From the NCBI GenBank assembly GCA_000010565.1, contig AP009389.1, positions 2,108,001-2,172,000 on the forward strand: a stretch of 64,000 bases of DNA. Reading direction: 5' to 3'. The notes beneath the pieces are model-generated. The model worked only from the letters and a program-made list of their open reading frames with translations, was not told the origin of the DNA and made no database searches. This document shows positions 53,723-62,891 of the stretch, piece by piece. Within the stretch, counting starts at the first letter, position 1. Each line of letters begins with the position of its first letter. This DNA comes from Pelotomaculum thermopropionicum SI. Lineage in GTDB: Bacteria > Bacillota > Desulfotomaculia > Desulfotomaculales > Pelotomaculaceae. Made by a program: the position numbers and the translations under genes.

Positions 53723-54733
53723 ATGTACTGGACAGGCCTTTCACCCGATGAAGCCAGGCAATTCCTGGCAAACAAGGACAAATCAAAAAGAGACAAAAGA
53801 ATGAGCCTTAAAGAAGCGGTGCAAAAGTACGTCAAGGATGGTGACAATATCGGCGTTGCCGGGTTTGTCAACGGCCGCCAGCCCATTGCAATTGTTCATG
53901 AGATCATTAGACAGGGAAGAAAAGACTTGACACTCTCCTTCCAATCGGCCGGTCTGGCCATCGAATACCTGGCCGGAGCTATGGCCCTGGACGAAAGCAA
54001 GAACAGCATTAAAAGGCTGGAGCTTGCCTACTGGGCACATGAAGCTTTCGGCATTTCCCCGCTTTTCCGCTACCTCGCCGAAAACAACAAGGTTGAACTC
54101 GAAGACTGGAGCAACTTTAACATGTCCGCCCGCTTTAAAGCCGGCGCCATGGGGCTCCCCTTCATTCCCTGCCGCAGCCCTATGGGAAGCGATATGCTTC
54201 AGCGCAACAGGGCCAAGGTTATCGACTGCCCCTTTACCGGAAGGCCAATCATGCTTCTGCCTGCCTCCCATCCCAACGTGGCCATCGTTCACGTCCAGGA
54301 AGCAGACATTTACGGCAACTGCCGGATTCAAGGCCCGCTCTATACCTGCCCCGAAATTGCCATGGCCTCCGCCCACACCATCGTCACCTGTGAACGGTTA
54401 ATCGAACACGATGAAATGACCCGGTACCCTAACCGCGTCAGCATACCATTCTTTGCCGTAGACGCAGTCATTGAAGTTCCTTTCGGCGCCTATCCGGGCA
54501 ACTGTCACGGCCTTTACTACTTTGACGAAAAGCACATTCCGGAATTCAGGAACGCTTGTGAAAGCTTCCGCAAGGGCAATCCCGGCCCGCTCAAGCAGTA
54601 CTACGATACCTATATCTTCGGCGTGGAGAGCACGGCCGAGTTCATCGACAGGATTCCGTTCAGCCAGATTCAGTACGTGCAAAAGATCGAGTCCGGCATC
54701 CGCCTTGAAGCGGGCTTTACGGTAATAGGATAG
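53723..54733 (+). CDS. gctA: glutaconate-type CoA-transferase subunit A (second copy)
   Basis: 336 aa. Closely similar to the leftward alpha chain throughout (KRMSLKEAVQKYVKDGDNIG; CPFTGRPIMLLPASHPNV) but without the N-terminal extension. First gene of the rightward pair. Confidence 0.88.
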   Translation: MYWTGLSPDEARQFLANKDKSKRDKRMSLKEAVQKYVKDGDNIGVAGFVNGRQPIAIVHEIIRQGRKDLTLSFQSAGLAIEYLAGAMALDESKNSIKRLELAYWAHEAFGISPLFRYLAENNKVELEDWSNFNMSARFKAGAMGLPFIPCRSPMGSDMLQRNRAKVIDCPFTGRPIMLLPASHPNVAIVHVQEADIYGNCRIQGPLYTCPEIAMASAHTIVTCERLIEHDEMTRYPNRVSIPFFAVDAVIEVPFGAYPGNCHGLYYFDEKHIPEFRNACESFRKGNPGPLKQYYDTYIFGVESTAEFIDRIPFSQIQYVQKIESGIRLEAGFTVIG

Positions 54734-54745
54734 GGGGTGCAGACG

Positions 54746-55552
54746 ATGCCGAAATATGCAACCGACTTTACCGCTCAGGAAATGATCGTCGTGGCCGGTT
54801 CCAGAACCCTGGAGGACAATAAAGTAGTTTTCGCCGGCACCGGCCTGCCCATGGTGGCCATCACGCTGGCCCAGCTTACCCACGGCCCCGGAATTGTCCC
54901 TGTGTTTGAAGCCGGAGCAGTGGGACCGGAACTGTCCCGTGGGCTCCCACTTTCAGTTGGCGACTCCAGAACCACCTACAAGGCCAATTACCTGCTCGGC
55001 TTGAACTCGGCCTTTGAACTGACCCAGCGCGGTTACGCCGACATTGGTTTCATCGGCGGCGCCGAAATCGATCCATACGGGAACCTGAACTCTACCATGA
55101 TGGGGGACTTCCCGGACGGCTATCAAAAGCCTAAAACCCGCCTGCCTGGCAGCGGCGGCGCCAGCGACATGGCCTGCTCCTGCGAGCGCACAATTATAAT
55201 CATGGTTCACGAACCCAGGCGCTTCAACGAAAAACTCAATTACATCACCAGCCCCGGCTACCTTGACGGTTCGCCCAACGCCCGCTGGCGCGCCGGGCTG
55301 GTAGGGCAGGGACCTTACCGCGTTATTACCACCAAGGCCATTTTAGGCTTTGACGATGAAACCAAACGGATGAAGCTTATCGCCACTCTTCCCGGCGAAA
55401 CCGTCAAGAGCGTCCAGGATGCCACCGGTTTTGAATTAATCATACCCGATGACGTCTATGAGTTTGACCCGCCTACGGAAGAAGAAATTCGCCTGATCAG
55501 AGAGGTAATTGACCCAAAGGGATATTTCGTCAAGAAAAAAATCAAGGAATAA
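54746..55552 (+). CDS. gctB: glutaconate-type CoA-transferase subunit B (second copy)
   Basis: 268 aa from ATG 54746, eight bases after GGGGG; GTG 54737 is less likely. VFEAGAVGPEL carries the likely catalytic Glu and LPLSVGDSRTTY follows. Twelve bases after the stop of subunit A. Closed by a strong terminator. Confidence 0.88.
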   Translation: MPKYATDFTAQEMIVVAGSRTLEDNKVVFAGTGLPMVAITLAQLTHGPGIVPVFEAGAVGPELSRGLPLSVGDSRTTYKANYLLGLNSAFELTQRGYADIGFIGGAEIDPYGNLNSTMMGDFPDGYQKPKTRLPGSGGASDMACSCERTIIIMVHEPRRFNEKLNYITSPGYLDGSPNARWRAGLVGQGPYRVITTKAILGFDDETKRMKLIATLPGETVKSVQDATGFELIIPDDVYEFDPPTEEEIRLIREVIDPKGYFVKKKIKE

Positions 55553-55600
55553 CCCGTTCTGCCCAACCATGTCAATTTAAATACAAAGATTCCCCTGCCA

Positions 55601-55628
55601 GCGCCTTTAAGAAAAGGCGCTTTTTTTT
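55601..55628 (+). terminator. intrinsic terminator of the rightward CoA-transferase pair
   Basis: GCGCCTTT / AAAGGCGC stem then eight T. Confidence 0.93.
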
Positions 55629-55637
55629 AAAAAATTT

Positions 55638-55663
55638 CAGGCCCCGGAAAAAACCGGGGCCTG
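55638..55663 (-). terminator. intrinsic terminator of the MFS gene
   Basis: CAGGCCCCGG / CCGGGGCCTG, six-base loop, followed on the minus strand by AAATTTTTT. Confidence 0.85.
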
Positions 55664-55673
55664 CAGCTTAAGG

Positions 55674-56954
55674 TTAGGCTTCCAGCCTTCTGGGCGGCCT
55701 CGTTACGGCCAGGACCAGAACGCCAATTGCAACCAGGATTGCGGCAATCACAAAGGAAACCATGTACGTCCCGAACCTGTCGAACATCTGGCCTGCAATC
55801 AAATTCGCCACGAACCCGGCAATACCACATGAGGTTAACAGCAGGCCGTAGTTGGAGCCCTGAGCCGTCGGACCGAAGTACTGCAGGCAGGTAGCCGGGA
55901 AAAGGGTAAACATGGCACCGTAGTTCCAACCAATGATAATGGCAACCACGCACAGCAGGAAGAGGATTTTCCCTACCGGGAACAGCACCAGCATCGCCAC
56001 TACCTGCAGGGTAAAAGTAACCAGGAAGCAAATCCTCGTTCCCGTCTTATCCGCTATAGCACCGATCAGTATGCGCACCAGGGCGTTGGCAGCATTCAGA
56101 CAACTAGTTGCAATAGCGGCCTTCATAGCAATTGCCGCGGTTAAATCCTTGGGAAGCGCGCTTACGGCAACCCCCATAGAAGCAGCCAGCGCCTTGTTCA
56201 TCTCGTTAATACCGTGGGCCGCAATAACACCGATCACCATCAGGCCCGCAAACGAACCGCAGAAATAAGCCAGGTAAAGCATCCAGAACTGAGCGGTTCT
56301 GATGGTCTCCCCAAAGGTGTAGTCCCTGCCCGCTTTTGGCGCCCCTTCTTTCGGCGCAGGCGGATTCCACCCGGCCGGCTTATAGCCCGGCGGCGGGTTC
56401 TGCAGGCACAGGCCGGCAATGATGGCCATAAAGAACATCGCTATGCCGACATACCTGAATACTGGCAGCGCTCCGCCAAAGGCGTTAATCATGGATGTTG
56501 CCAGCGGGCCCATGATGAACGACCCCAAACCGAGCCCGACGACCGTAAGTCCGGTAGCCAGAGCCCTCCGGTCGGGCCACCACTTTGGTGCGGTGGCAAT
56601 GGGCGGGAGATAAACCAGGCCGCCGCCAAAACCTGCAATGAGACCGTAATACAGATATAAGAGGCCTAAATCTGCTTTTGTCTTTATGGTTGAAACCATG
56701 AAGAAGCCGATACCAAGGATGGCACCCCCGATAACCACCACCGGCCTGGGGCCAAACCTGTCGCTCAGCTTTCCGGCCGGGAAAGTCATCAGGCCGAAAA
56801 CAAGCACGGCTATAGCATAAGCCAGCTGAACCTCGGTAGCAGTCCATCCGAACTGAGCCCTCAGCGGCTTAATGAAAACGCTGAAAGCATACAGAAGCAA
56901 CCCGCAGGTAGTGCTGCCCAGAACGCCTCCTAAAAGCGGAACCCATCTTGGCAT
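55674..56954 (-). CDS. MFS transporter, oxalate/formate antiporter (OFA) type
   Basis: 426 aa, twelve TM helices. N-terminal [29 protein letters not shown] and the MFS loop [13 protein letters not shown] are typical of the OFA subfamily of monocarboxylate carriers. ATG 56954 after GGGAGG. Next to the CoA-transferases it could import or export the acid they activate (inference). Confidence 0.88.
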   Translation of the reverse strand: MPRWVPLLGGVLGSTTCGLLLYAFSVFIKPLRAQFGWTATEVQLAYAIAVLVFGLMTFPAGKLSDRFGPRPVVVIGGAILGIGFFMVSTIKTKADLGLLYLYYGLIAGFGGGLVYLPPIATAPKWWPDRRALATGLTVVGLGLGSFIMGPLATSMINAFGGALPVFRYVGIAMFFMAIIAGLCLQNPPPGYKPAGWNPPAPKEGAPKAGRDYTFGETIRTAQFWMLYLAYFCGSFAGLMVIGVIAAHGINEMNKALAASMGVAVSALPKDLTAAIAMKAAIATSCLNAANALVRILIGAIADKTGTRICFLVTFTLQVVAMLVLFPVGKILFLLCVVAIIIGWNYGAMFTLFPATCLQYFGPTAQGSNYGLLLTSCGIAGFVANLIAGQMFDRFGTYMVSFVIAAILVAIGVLVLAVTRPPRRLEA

Positions 56955-57536
56955 AATTACTGCACCTCCCGAATTTTAAATTCTTACCACTTGCATGCGA
57001 GCAACAGAAAAGACATCTGAATCTTCGACAACTAAAGAATAATTACCGGGAATGACTTACTTGCAGCACATAACGCCTTGATTTTAGATATCTCCTAGAT
57101 TTCTCCTGTTTTTGCCCACCCCCCCTTTTTTTAGAAATAAAAAAATGGTTTATTGATTGTCCACTAAACACGGCTTATTAAGGACCGGCCCCGCCCGTCC
57201 TCATCTGTACGGGCTAAGCACCGTTCCCGCCGGTTTATGATACCCCCAAAAACCATTGCATAAGGTGGTTTGACTCACAGCAGCCTGCAAGAAGCTGCGG
57301 AACCAACCTCCCTATATTATATTCAACTTCCGGCTTAAAATTCCTTTTTTGATAAAGATTATTTTTTGAAAAATTTTTTAGATTTAATTAAATTGATTTT
57401 AGTACAAAAAACTTCTTCGAGCTATTTATATTATAATATCTTTTAAATAATTTTTCAAAAAATTTTTTAAATGAGGCCTGTCATCTTTTGGCATTTCCAT
57501 CTCGCCACACTTGCCAATTCTGCCGTACTTTAAATG
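56955..57536. other. 582-bp region upstream of the MFS gene
   Basis: No gene supported. Read on the minus strand it has a GC-rich segment (57180-57310) with several short inverted repeats and a weak AAACCA...TGGTTTTT hairpin (57248-57271), so a folded leader is possible; no known riboswitch was recognised. The right part (57340-57480) is very AT-rich. Confidence 0.4.
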
Positions 57537-57848
57537 CTAATTCATCCTGGCTCTGATTTTTGCATTTATTCTTTCCATCAGACAGATTGTGCTCAATTCA
57601 TGAAAGGCCTGGATTACCGCGCTCTCCACCGGTCCTTCGATCATCACCAGCCTCTGGTTTGCTTCAAACTCTACGCCGTATTTTTCCCGCAGCTTTTCCT
57701 TAACCGCCTCCAGCATACCGTATCTGACTTCCCGGCTGCCAATTTCAGACCAGTTTTTCTCTGCCAGCGCCGACGGCTCCTGGCCGGTATGCTCGGCCAG
57801 GCAACTTAAAAAAAGCTCCCTGAAAGTTTCAAAATCGGGTCTTGCCAC
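57537..57848 (-). CDS. hypothetical protein (103 aa)
   Basis: Not recognised. GTG 57848 after AAGGGGTG (ATG 57878 is the longer option). Helical, charged, with a conserved-looking FRELFLSCLAEHTGQ and a C-terminal LSTICLMERINAKIRAR. Confidence 0.5.
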   Translation of the reverse strand: MARPDFETFRELFLSCLAEHTGQEPSALAEKNWSEIGSREVRYGMLEAVKEKLREKYGVEFEANQRLVMIEGPVESAVIQAFHELSTICLMERINAKIRARMN

Positions 57849-57938
57849 ATTCTCACCCCTTGCCGGCCGTAATTTCATAACTTTTATATAAAAAATTTTT
57901 GCTGCAAGGCTAAAACCCTTCTGTAACCTGTTATCAAT

Positions 57939-58541
57939 TTAATCCAGCAAATGCAGGGAAGATGAAGAAGCATTGCAGCCTTCTGCGGCCGGCCAGCCTT
58001 TCCGGTTTTTTTCCTTTTTCTTTCTGGATTCTTCAACGGCCTTTGCCACCAGAAGCTCCAGAGAATTAAGGAAGTTTTCTATATCCTCCTGCTTTCCCAG
58101 CAACTGTTGGCGCTTATATTTGGTTGCAAAGCGGTGCAAAGGCATCTCTTCCGGAGGCTTGCCCTTCTTCCTCCACCGGACGGCCATTCCATCGCGAATA
58201 ATTACTGCGTTTGTATTGGACGACAGGATCTGGTAATCCTCCCAAGCTCTGGCATAGGCGGTTCTGCTCAGAGGAAATGAAGTCCCGTCATTAAAGCAAA
58301 GCACCCCCTTGTTAAAATCCGGATTTCCCTTCTGAATGCACTCATAATCGGCCAGCAGGCCGCGCCAGGGCCTGATCAGCCTGACGTAATAAGTGCGGGC
58401 CGAAATCCTGCGCACTGCCTCTACAATCCAGGTTTCACCGGGTTTGGGCATTATTCCTTCAGGCAGCGGAATGCAAAGGCCATCGGAAGTATTGCCGGCA
58501 ACTGTCTCCCTGTACGGAATGTCAAACGTTACCTTAAACAA
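57939..58541 (-). CDS. hypothetical protein (200 aa)
   Basis: Not recognised. TTG start after a G6 run. A beta-rich N-terminal 110 residues (GETWIVEAVRRISARTYYVRLIR) and a helical Lys-rich tail (EESRKKKEKNRKGW). No TM or signal. Confidence 0.5.
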   Translation of the reverse strand: MFKVTFDIPYRETVAGNTSDGLCIPLPEGIMPKPGETWIVEAVRRISARTYYVRLIRPWRGLLADYECIQKGNPDFNKGVLCFNDGTSFPLSRTAYARAWEDYQILSSNTNAVIIRDGMAVRWRKKGKPPEEMPLHRFATKYKRQQLLGKQEDIENFLNSLELLVAKAVEESRKKKEKNRKGWPAAEGCNASSSSLHLLD

Positions 58542-58715
58542 AACAACACCCCCCTGAACAGGAAAACGTTTTCTGCTTTCTCACCTTACCTTAAATCCCA
58601 GGTGTGCGCGCTAAGGAAACGCCCCGCAGCCAACATTTTATATAAAATTTCTTTTTTTTTCATGAGACTTTCGTCCTAATTTAATTTTCCCCCAATGGTT
58701 TTTTACCACCCCCTT

Positions 58716-60650
58716 CTATTTTGAAGCAACAAAAAGAAAAACGTCGTAATAGGCCAGCCCTTTAGCAAAACGGCGCTCCACGGCCAGGTCAAACCTGCCG
58801 TCACCGTTGAAATCGCCGGTCAGAATGCGCCCTTCCGGCACCTTGCCGCAAGCTACAGCCCGGCTTTCCGGAATAAATTTACCTCCCATAGCAGCGGCAA
58901 ATTCCCATTTGCCGGCAGTCCCGTCAAAAGCGGCCAAATCGGTCAGGCCGTCCCCGTTAAAATCGGATGCTGCTATCTGCCATCCGCTTCCGGCAGCAAA
59001 CCCGTTAAGCCAGACCGGCCCCGGGCTGTCGGCCGGCACAAACTTCCTGCCGTCGCTCAAGACCACCTGCACGGTGCCCGATGCCCCCTCGTGCAGGGCC
59101 AGGTCGCTTTTGCCATCGCCGTTAAAGTCCCCGGCCAGGGCAGTTAAACTGCCGCCCTCCTGCCACTTTTCCAGCCAGGGCACGGCCGGCAAAAAGCTCC
59201 TCCCGTCGCTTTGCATCACATAAGCGGTATTTTTGCCGCCGTCCCAAAAAAGCAGGTCATCTTTAAGATCCCCGTCAAAGTCCCCGGCAAGCAAGTTTAC
59301 CGCGCCGCCGGCAGCACCGGTCCTGCCCCAGGGACTTTCCTGCGGGGCAAACCCGCTGCCGCCGCTCAAAGCAACCCGCACATCTCCCGTTTCTCCGTCA
59401 CTGAGGGCCAGATCGTCCCTGCCGTCGCCGTTAAAATCGCCCGCTGCATATCCTGCCCGGCCGGCATTTCCCCATCCGGTCAGCCATTCCTCAGGCGCGC
59501 CGAAAGAATCCGGCCTGTTCCTGGGCACCCCCTGAACGACACTGCTTTTGATCACCTGCCAGCTGCCGGCGGCAGCATCCCCGGCAAGAAAATCCGAACG
59601 CCGGTCGCCGTCAAAGTCCCCGGCAAGTAAAACCCTTCCGCCGGCAGGCGGCAGGCCGGTCACCTGCTGGGCCGGCAGGAAGCCAATCAGTTCGTTAACG
59701 GTCACAAACCTGTAGCCTCTTTCCCTGATCCCTTCTACCAGCCTGTGCAGGTAGGAACCGGTCTCATAAACGTAAAATTCGTACCCCTCAGGCGCCTTCA
59801 TTTTATAAATGAACCTGAATTCCTGAAAGGGGTGGATAAAAAAGCTGGCAAGCATTTCTGGATCATTTTTATCCAGTTGCCTGAAGATCCTGTCGACATC
59901 TTTTTCGGCGGTAACGTTCAGCAGGGGGGCCGGAACAAAAATCACACCCCGGCCGTCCGGGCCGGCACCTTCCCACATGCTGACATTTTTATAGTTTTTG
60001 TCCTTCGGGTTCGGCTCGTATAAAAGGCCGAAATAATTTCCGAAAACCCTGTACTGCTCAGAAGAGGCGGTATAGTGCGGGGTTTCCCAGTAATCAACCG
60101 GTATGCCGGCCTCATCCATCAGCTCAAGCGCCTTTTTAACTCTTTCCTCGGCATAGGCAGGCTTTGAATACAGGAGCATGCCTTTATCCGTAAACTCGTT
60201 GCCCGATCCGGTAATATCGTAAAGGTACTGGTGGGTATAGCCGTGCAGGCCGATAATGCCCCCTTTTTCCCTCATGTACTTTATGGTTTCAACAAAGGCG
60301 CGCGCCTGCGGGCTGTTTTCGTCACCGATGCTGATTTCCACATTCTTTCTGGGATCTTTGTAAACAGGTATTACCGAAACGTGAAACGGAACGCCCTCCG
60401 AATGCAGGTAATCTGCAATGGCCTTAAGCTTCTCCAGTTTATCGGCAGAATCGTAAACGCCTGGACTGACATCTTCCAGGCGGACAAGGGCTGCTTTCCG
60501 GTTTTCCATACCATGCAACCTGCCCTGGTTTATCCTGCCCTCCGGGCGGACGGCCCAGAACAGGCCTGCTGCCAGGACTGCCAGAAACAACATGCCGGCC
60601 AGGTACAAAACTTTCCTCAACACAAAAAATACAGCCCCCTTTTGTAACAT
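58716..60650 (-). CDS. DUF2334 deacetylase with C-terminal FG-GAP propeller
   Basis: 644 aa (or from GTG 60623). One N-terminal TM helix or signal anchor (LYLAGMLFLAVLAAGLFWAV), a DUF2334 polysaccharide-deacetylase-like domain (ALVRLEDVSPGV; LHGYTHQY; FFIHPF), then six FG-GAP/VCBS repeats with calcium loops of the form DFNGDGxxDL. The protein should sit outside the membrane, modifying or binding wall or exopolymer sugars. Confidence 0.85.
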   Translation of the reverse strand: MLQKGAVFFVLRKVLYLAGMLFLAVLAAGLFWAVRPEGRINQGRLHGMENRKAALVRLEDVSPGVYDSADKLEKLKAIADYLHSEGVPFHVSVIPVYKDPRKNVEISIGDENSPQARAFVETIKYMREKGGIIGLHGYTHQYLYDITGSGNEFTDKGMLLYSKPAYAEERVKKALELMDEAGIPVDYWETPHYTASSEQYRVFGNYFGLLYEPNPKDKNYKNVSMWEGAGPDGRGVIFVPAPLLNVTAEKDVDRIFRQLDKNDPEMLASFFIHPFQEFRFIYKMKAPEGYEFYVYETGSYLHRLVEGIRERGYRFVTVNELIGFLPAQQVTGLPPAGGRVLLAGDFDGDRRSDFLAGDAAAGSWQVIKSSVVQGVPRNRPDSFGAPEEWLTGWGNAGRAGYAAGDFNGDGRDDLALSDGETGDVRVALSGGSGFAPQESPWGRTGAAGGAVNLLAGDFDGDLKDDLLFWDGGKNTAYVMQSDGRSFLPAVPWLEKWQEGGSLTALAGDFNGDGKSDLALHEGASGTVQVVLSDGRKFVPADSPGPVWLNGFAAGSGWQIAASDFNGDGLTDLAAFDGTAGKWEFAAAMGGKFIPESRAVACGKVPEGRILTGDFNGDGRFDLAVERRFAKGLAYYDVFLFVASK

Positions 60651-60707
60651 CTTAACAGGAAACGGTACGGAAAATATTGATAATTGAGGACCGGCACCAT
60701 TACAGGA

Positions 60708-60866
60708 TCATTCCCCCAGATATGACTTTCTTACTTCCGGGTTGCCGGCCATCTCGGAAGCGGAACCCGAAAGCACAATCTCTCCCGTTTCCAGGACGTA
60801 AGCCCGGTTTGCCACGGCCAGGGCCATGCTGGCATTTTGCTTCACCAGCAGTATGGTCGTTCCCGG
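60708..60866 (-). pseudogene. livF remnant (C-terminus of a branched-chain amino-acid ABC ATPase)
   Basis: 52 codons ending TGA at 60708. The frame reads GTTILLVKQNASMALAVANR, then a LivF-like VLETGEIVLSGSASEM and a final RKSYLGE, matching the end of LivF; the P-loop, signature and Walker B are absent and a stop (TAG, 60867-60869) precedes it. A clear gene fossil. Confidence 0.8.
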
Positions 60867-60996
60867 CTATTACCCCGCGCGGCTGCGCCGGCAGGCTGGG
60901 AAGCCTGGTGCTCAACCGCCTGCTCTCCCCCTCGCCGCAGCAGGAGTGCGCCACAGGCCCCTGTGCAGTTATTGAATAACCGGCTTATGCCCTGCC

Positions 60997-61566
60997 TCAG
61001 TCAAGCAATACCAGCCCGGTCCAGGTCACCCTGTCCTTTACCGGAAATTCCAGCGGCCAGCCGGCGCCGGCGCAGGTCTCGACTACGCTTATGCCGTTGG
61101 CCTCCATGGAGGAACGGGCCGTTTCCGGATGACGGCACCGTTCCCCCGGCCCGGGACAGGATCCGCACAGGCGGCAGCACCCGCCAATGAAGCCGCGCGC
61201 CCGCACGAAACCCATCTCCCTGCCGCGCCGTTCAATGCGGCAAACCATGGAATGCAGGCGCCCGGCGTGTATAAAGGCCTCGCTGTAACCGTTGCCGGCC
61301 GGGTCCGGCCTCAGGGGAGCTTCCAGTTGCAGCAAAATACCCTTGCTGTACGATGCAAGCATTTCCCTGAACTTGTCCGGAGGCGGAATAGAAGGGGGGC
61401 ACATCAGGTTGTGCCCGTACTCCGGACAGCCGGCACAGCCGGCAGAAACCACCTCTTCCCGCACGATGATATCCCCCGCCCGGATTACCCCCGCCCTGGT
61501 TATCCCAAGCTCCAGGCTGTAGTTAATCAATTCATTTACCAGTTCGTCCGGTTTTAAAAACGGCAC
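60997..61566 (-). CDS. DUF2284 metal-binding protein
   Basis: 190 aa from GTG 61566; a start at 61698 would run 111 bases into the upstream gene. Cysteine clusters CAGCPEYGHNLMCPP and CCRLCGSCPGPGERC, then RSSMEANGISVVET, are those of DUF2284, a predicted metal-binding (possibly corrinoid or iron-sulfur) family of anaerobes. Twenty bases after the C_GCAxxG protein. Confidence 0.85.
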   Translation of the reverse strand: MPFLKPDELVNELINYSLELGITRAGVIRAGDIIVREEVVSAGCAGCPEYGHNLMCPPSIPPPDKFREMLASYSKGILLQLEAPLRPDPAGNGYSEAFIHAGRLHSMVCRIERRGREMGFVRARGFIGGCCRLCGSCPGPGERCRHPETARSSMEANGISVVETCAGAGWPLEFPVKDRVTWTGLVLLD

Positions 61567-61586
61567 AGATGGCAGCCCCCGCCCGG

Positions 61587-62105
61587 CTAAACTCTTTTCG
61601 CCACATTCTCGCCAAAAGGCTGGGTGTAGCCCTCTACTTGCCCTTTGCGGATATACTCGATGGCCATTTCCGCCGCATAAACCACCATTTTCATACATTG
61701 CCTGAACCTCTCCCGGTCAAACCATTCGGGATACGTCTCGTTCAGCACCTTGCAATCAAGCGAACCGAACCGGGCTTTAAATTCATGAGGCATCCCGTTA
61801 AACAACCGGTACAGGCCGGGATTGCCGTACAGCCGGTCCACCCTGTCCTGAAACTCGCCCTCCAGCGGGTTGCGGCGCCCGTGCACGGCCCCTACCGCCA
61901 TTACGGCCCCAATCAGGGCGCCGCAGTTGTTGCCGGCCAGCCCGATACCGCCCCCGAACCCCGTTGCCATGGCCACAGCCTCGGGAGGAATGCCGGCAAC
62001 GCCGGCGTCGATTACCGCTTTTAAAACAGACTCCGCACAGTTAAGGCCTTCCTTGAAGTTCTGCCTGGCATATTCCCTGGCCTTCTCAACCAGATCACCG
62101 CTCAC
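61587..62105 (-). CDS. C_GCAxxG_C_C family redox protein
   Basis: 172 aa. Conserved cysteines in LNCAES, NNCGALIG and SLDCKVL, and a late FRQCMK match the C_GCAxxG_C_C family, thought to be redox-active and often next to DUF2284 or oxidoreductases. First gene of a two-gene leftward unit. Confidence 0.82.
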   Translation of the reverse strand: MSGDLVEKAREYARQNFKEGLNCAESVLKAVIDAGVAGIPPEAVAMATGFGGGIGLAGNNCGALIGAVMAVGAVHGRRNPLEGEFQDRVDRLYGNPGLYRLFNGMPHEFKARFGSLDCKVLNETYPEWFDRERFRQCMKMVVYAAEMAIEYIRKGQVEGYTQPFGENVAKRV

Positions 62106-62265
62106 ATCCTCAGCCCCCCATTAGTTTTTTTGTTTCTCTAAAGCCATTTTAACAGAAAAATCCTTCCGCCGTCCTGAAATTTTTCCCGCACATTCCGGAA
62201 GCAGCAGTTCACAGCACACCCGCCAAACCGGCGCACCTGTTTTAAAAAACGACAAAAAGAACTGC

Positions 62266-62294
62266 TTCAAAGTGGCCGCCGGATAAATTATAAT
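62266..62294 (+). promoter_or_regulatory. sigma-A promoter for the 58-aa gene
   Basis: TTCAAA (62266-62271), 17 bases, then perfect TATAAT (62289-62294). Confidence 0.6.
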
Positions 62295-62315
62295 ATCTGT
62301 CAGGGGTGTTATTAA

Positions 62316-62492
62316 ATGGATAACAATCAATTAAAAGGTAAATTCGTCCCCGATAAAAACGGCAAGCTCAGGCCCGTTTTAAAACTGACCGACTATGAGA
62401 TAAGCGTTTTGCGCAACTGCCCCTCATCGTTAATTAAGCAGCAGCCCTGGTACACCAGGGCATGGAACTGGGTGAGAAAGAAGATTTTATAA
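62316..62492 (+). CDS. small basic protein of unknown function (58 aa)
   Basis: MDNNQLKGKFVPDKNGKLRP start, a central YEISVLRNCPSSLIKQQ and a Trp/Lys-rich end (NWVRKKIL). AGGGGTG seven bases before ATG and a good promoter upstream make expression credible. Not recognised. Confidence 0.55.
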   Translation: MDNNQLKGKFVPDKNGKLRPVLKLTDYEISVLRNCPSSLIKQQPWYTRAWNWVRKKIL

Positions 62493-62566
62493 GCAGGAGC
62501 AAAAATAACCGGGCGCCCCGGCATTCAGGCGGCCGCGGCAAGGGGAATAAGAAACTCTGTTTCATG

Positions 62567-62848
62567 CTAGAGCAGTTCTGTCCGGTAGTCCGTAATTAAA
62601 ACCTCGCCCTGGGCCTCGACAAACCTGACTATGGCAGCAAAAACCCGGTGAACATGGGCCTGCTCGCAGCTTACAAAGGAAATTCCTACAGTTGAACGCT
62701 GCCAGCTGTCCTGCCCGCCCACCTCCGCCACCGAAACGTTAAAGCGGCTTTTTATTTTATCGATAACGCTTTTTAGCACCCTTCTTTTTTCCTTAAGCGA
62801 ATTTGCTCCGCCCAGGAACAGCTCCAGGGTCAACACGCCTACAACCAC
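62567..62848 (-). CDS. DUF503 family protein (YlxP-like)
   Basis: 93 aa, GTG start after GGAGGA. Full family pattern: LELFLGGANSLKEKRRVLKS and SRFNVSVAEVGGQDSWQRS. YlxP-like proteins are linked to ribosome maturation in Firmicutes; here the gene is alone. Confidence 0.88.
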   Translation of the reverse strand: MVVGVLTLELFLGGANSLKEKRRVLKSVIDKIKSRFNVSVAEVGGQDSWQRSTVGISFVSCEQAHVHRVFAAIVRFVEAQGEVLITDYRTELL

Positions 62849-62891
62849 CTTTATTCCTCCGGTATTTTCGGTATTTTCATCTTTTAAGCCC

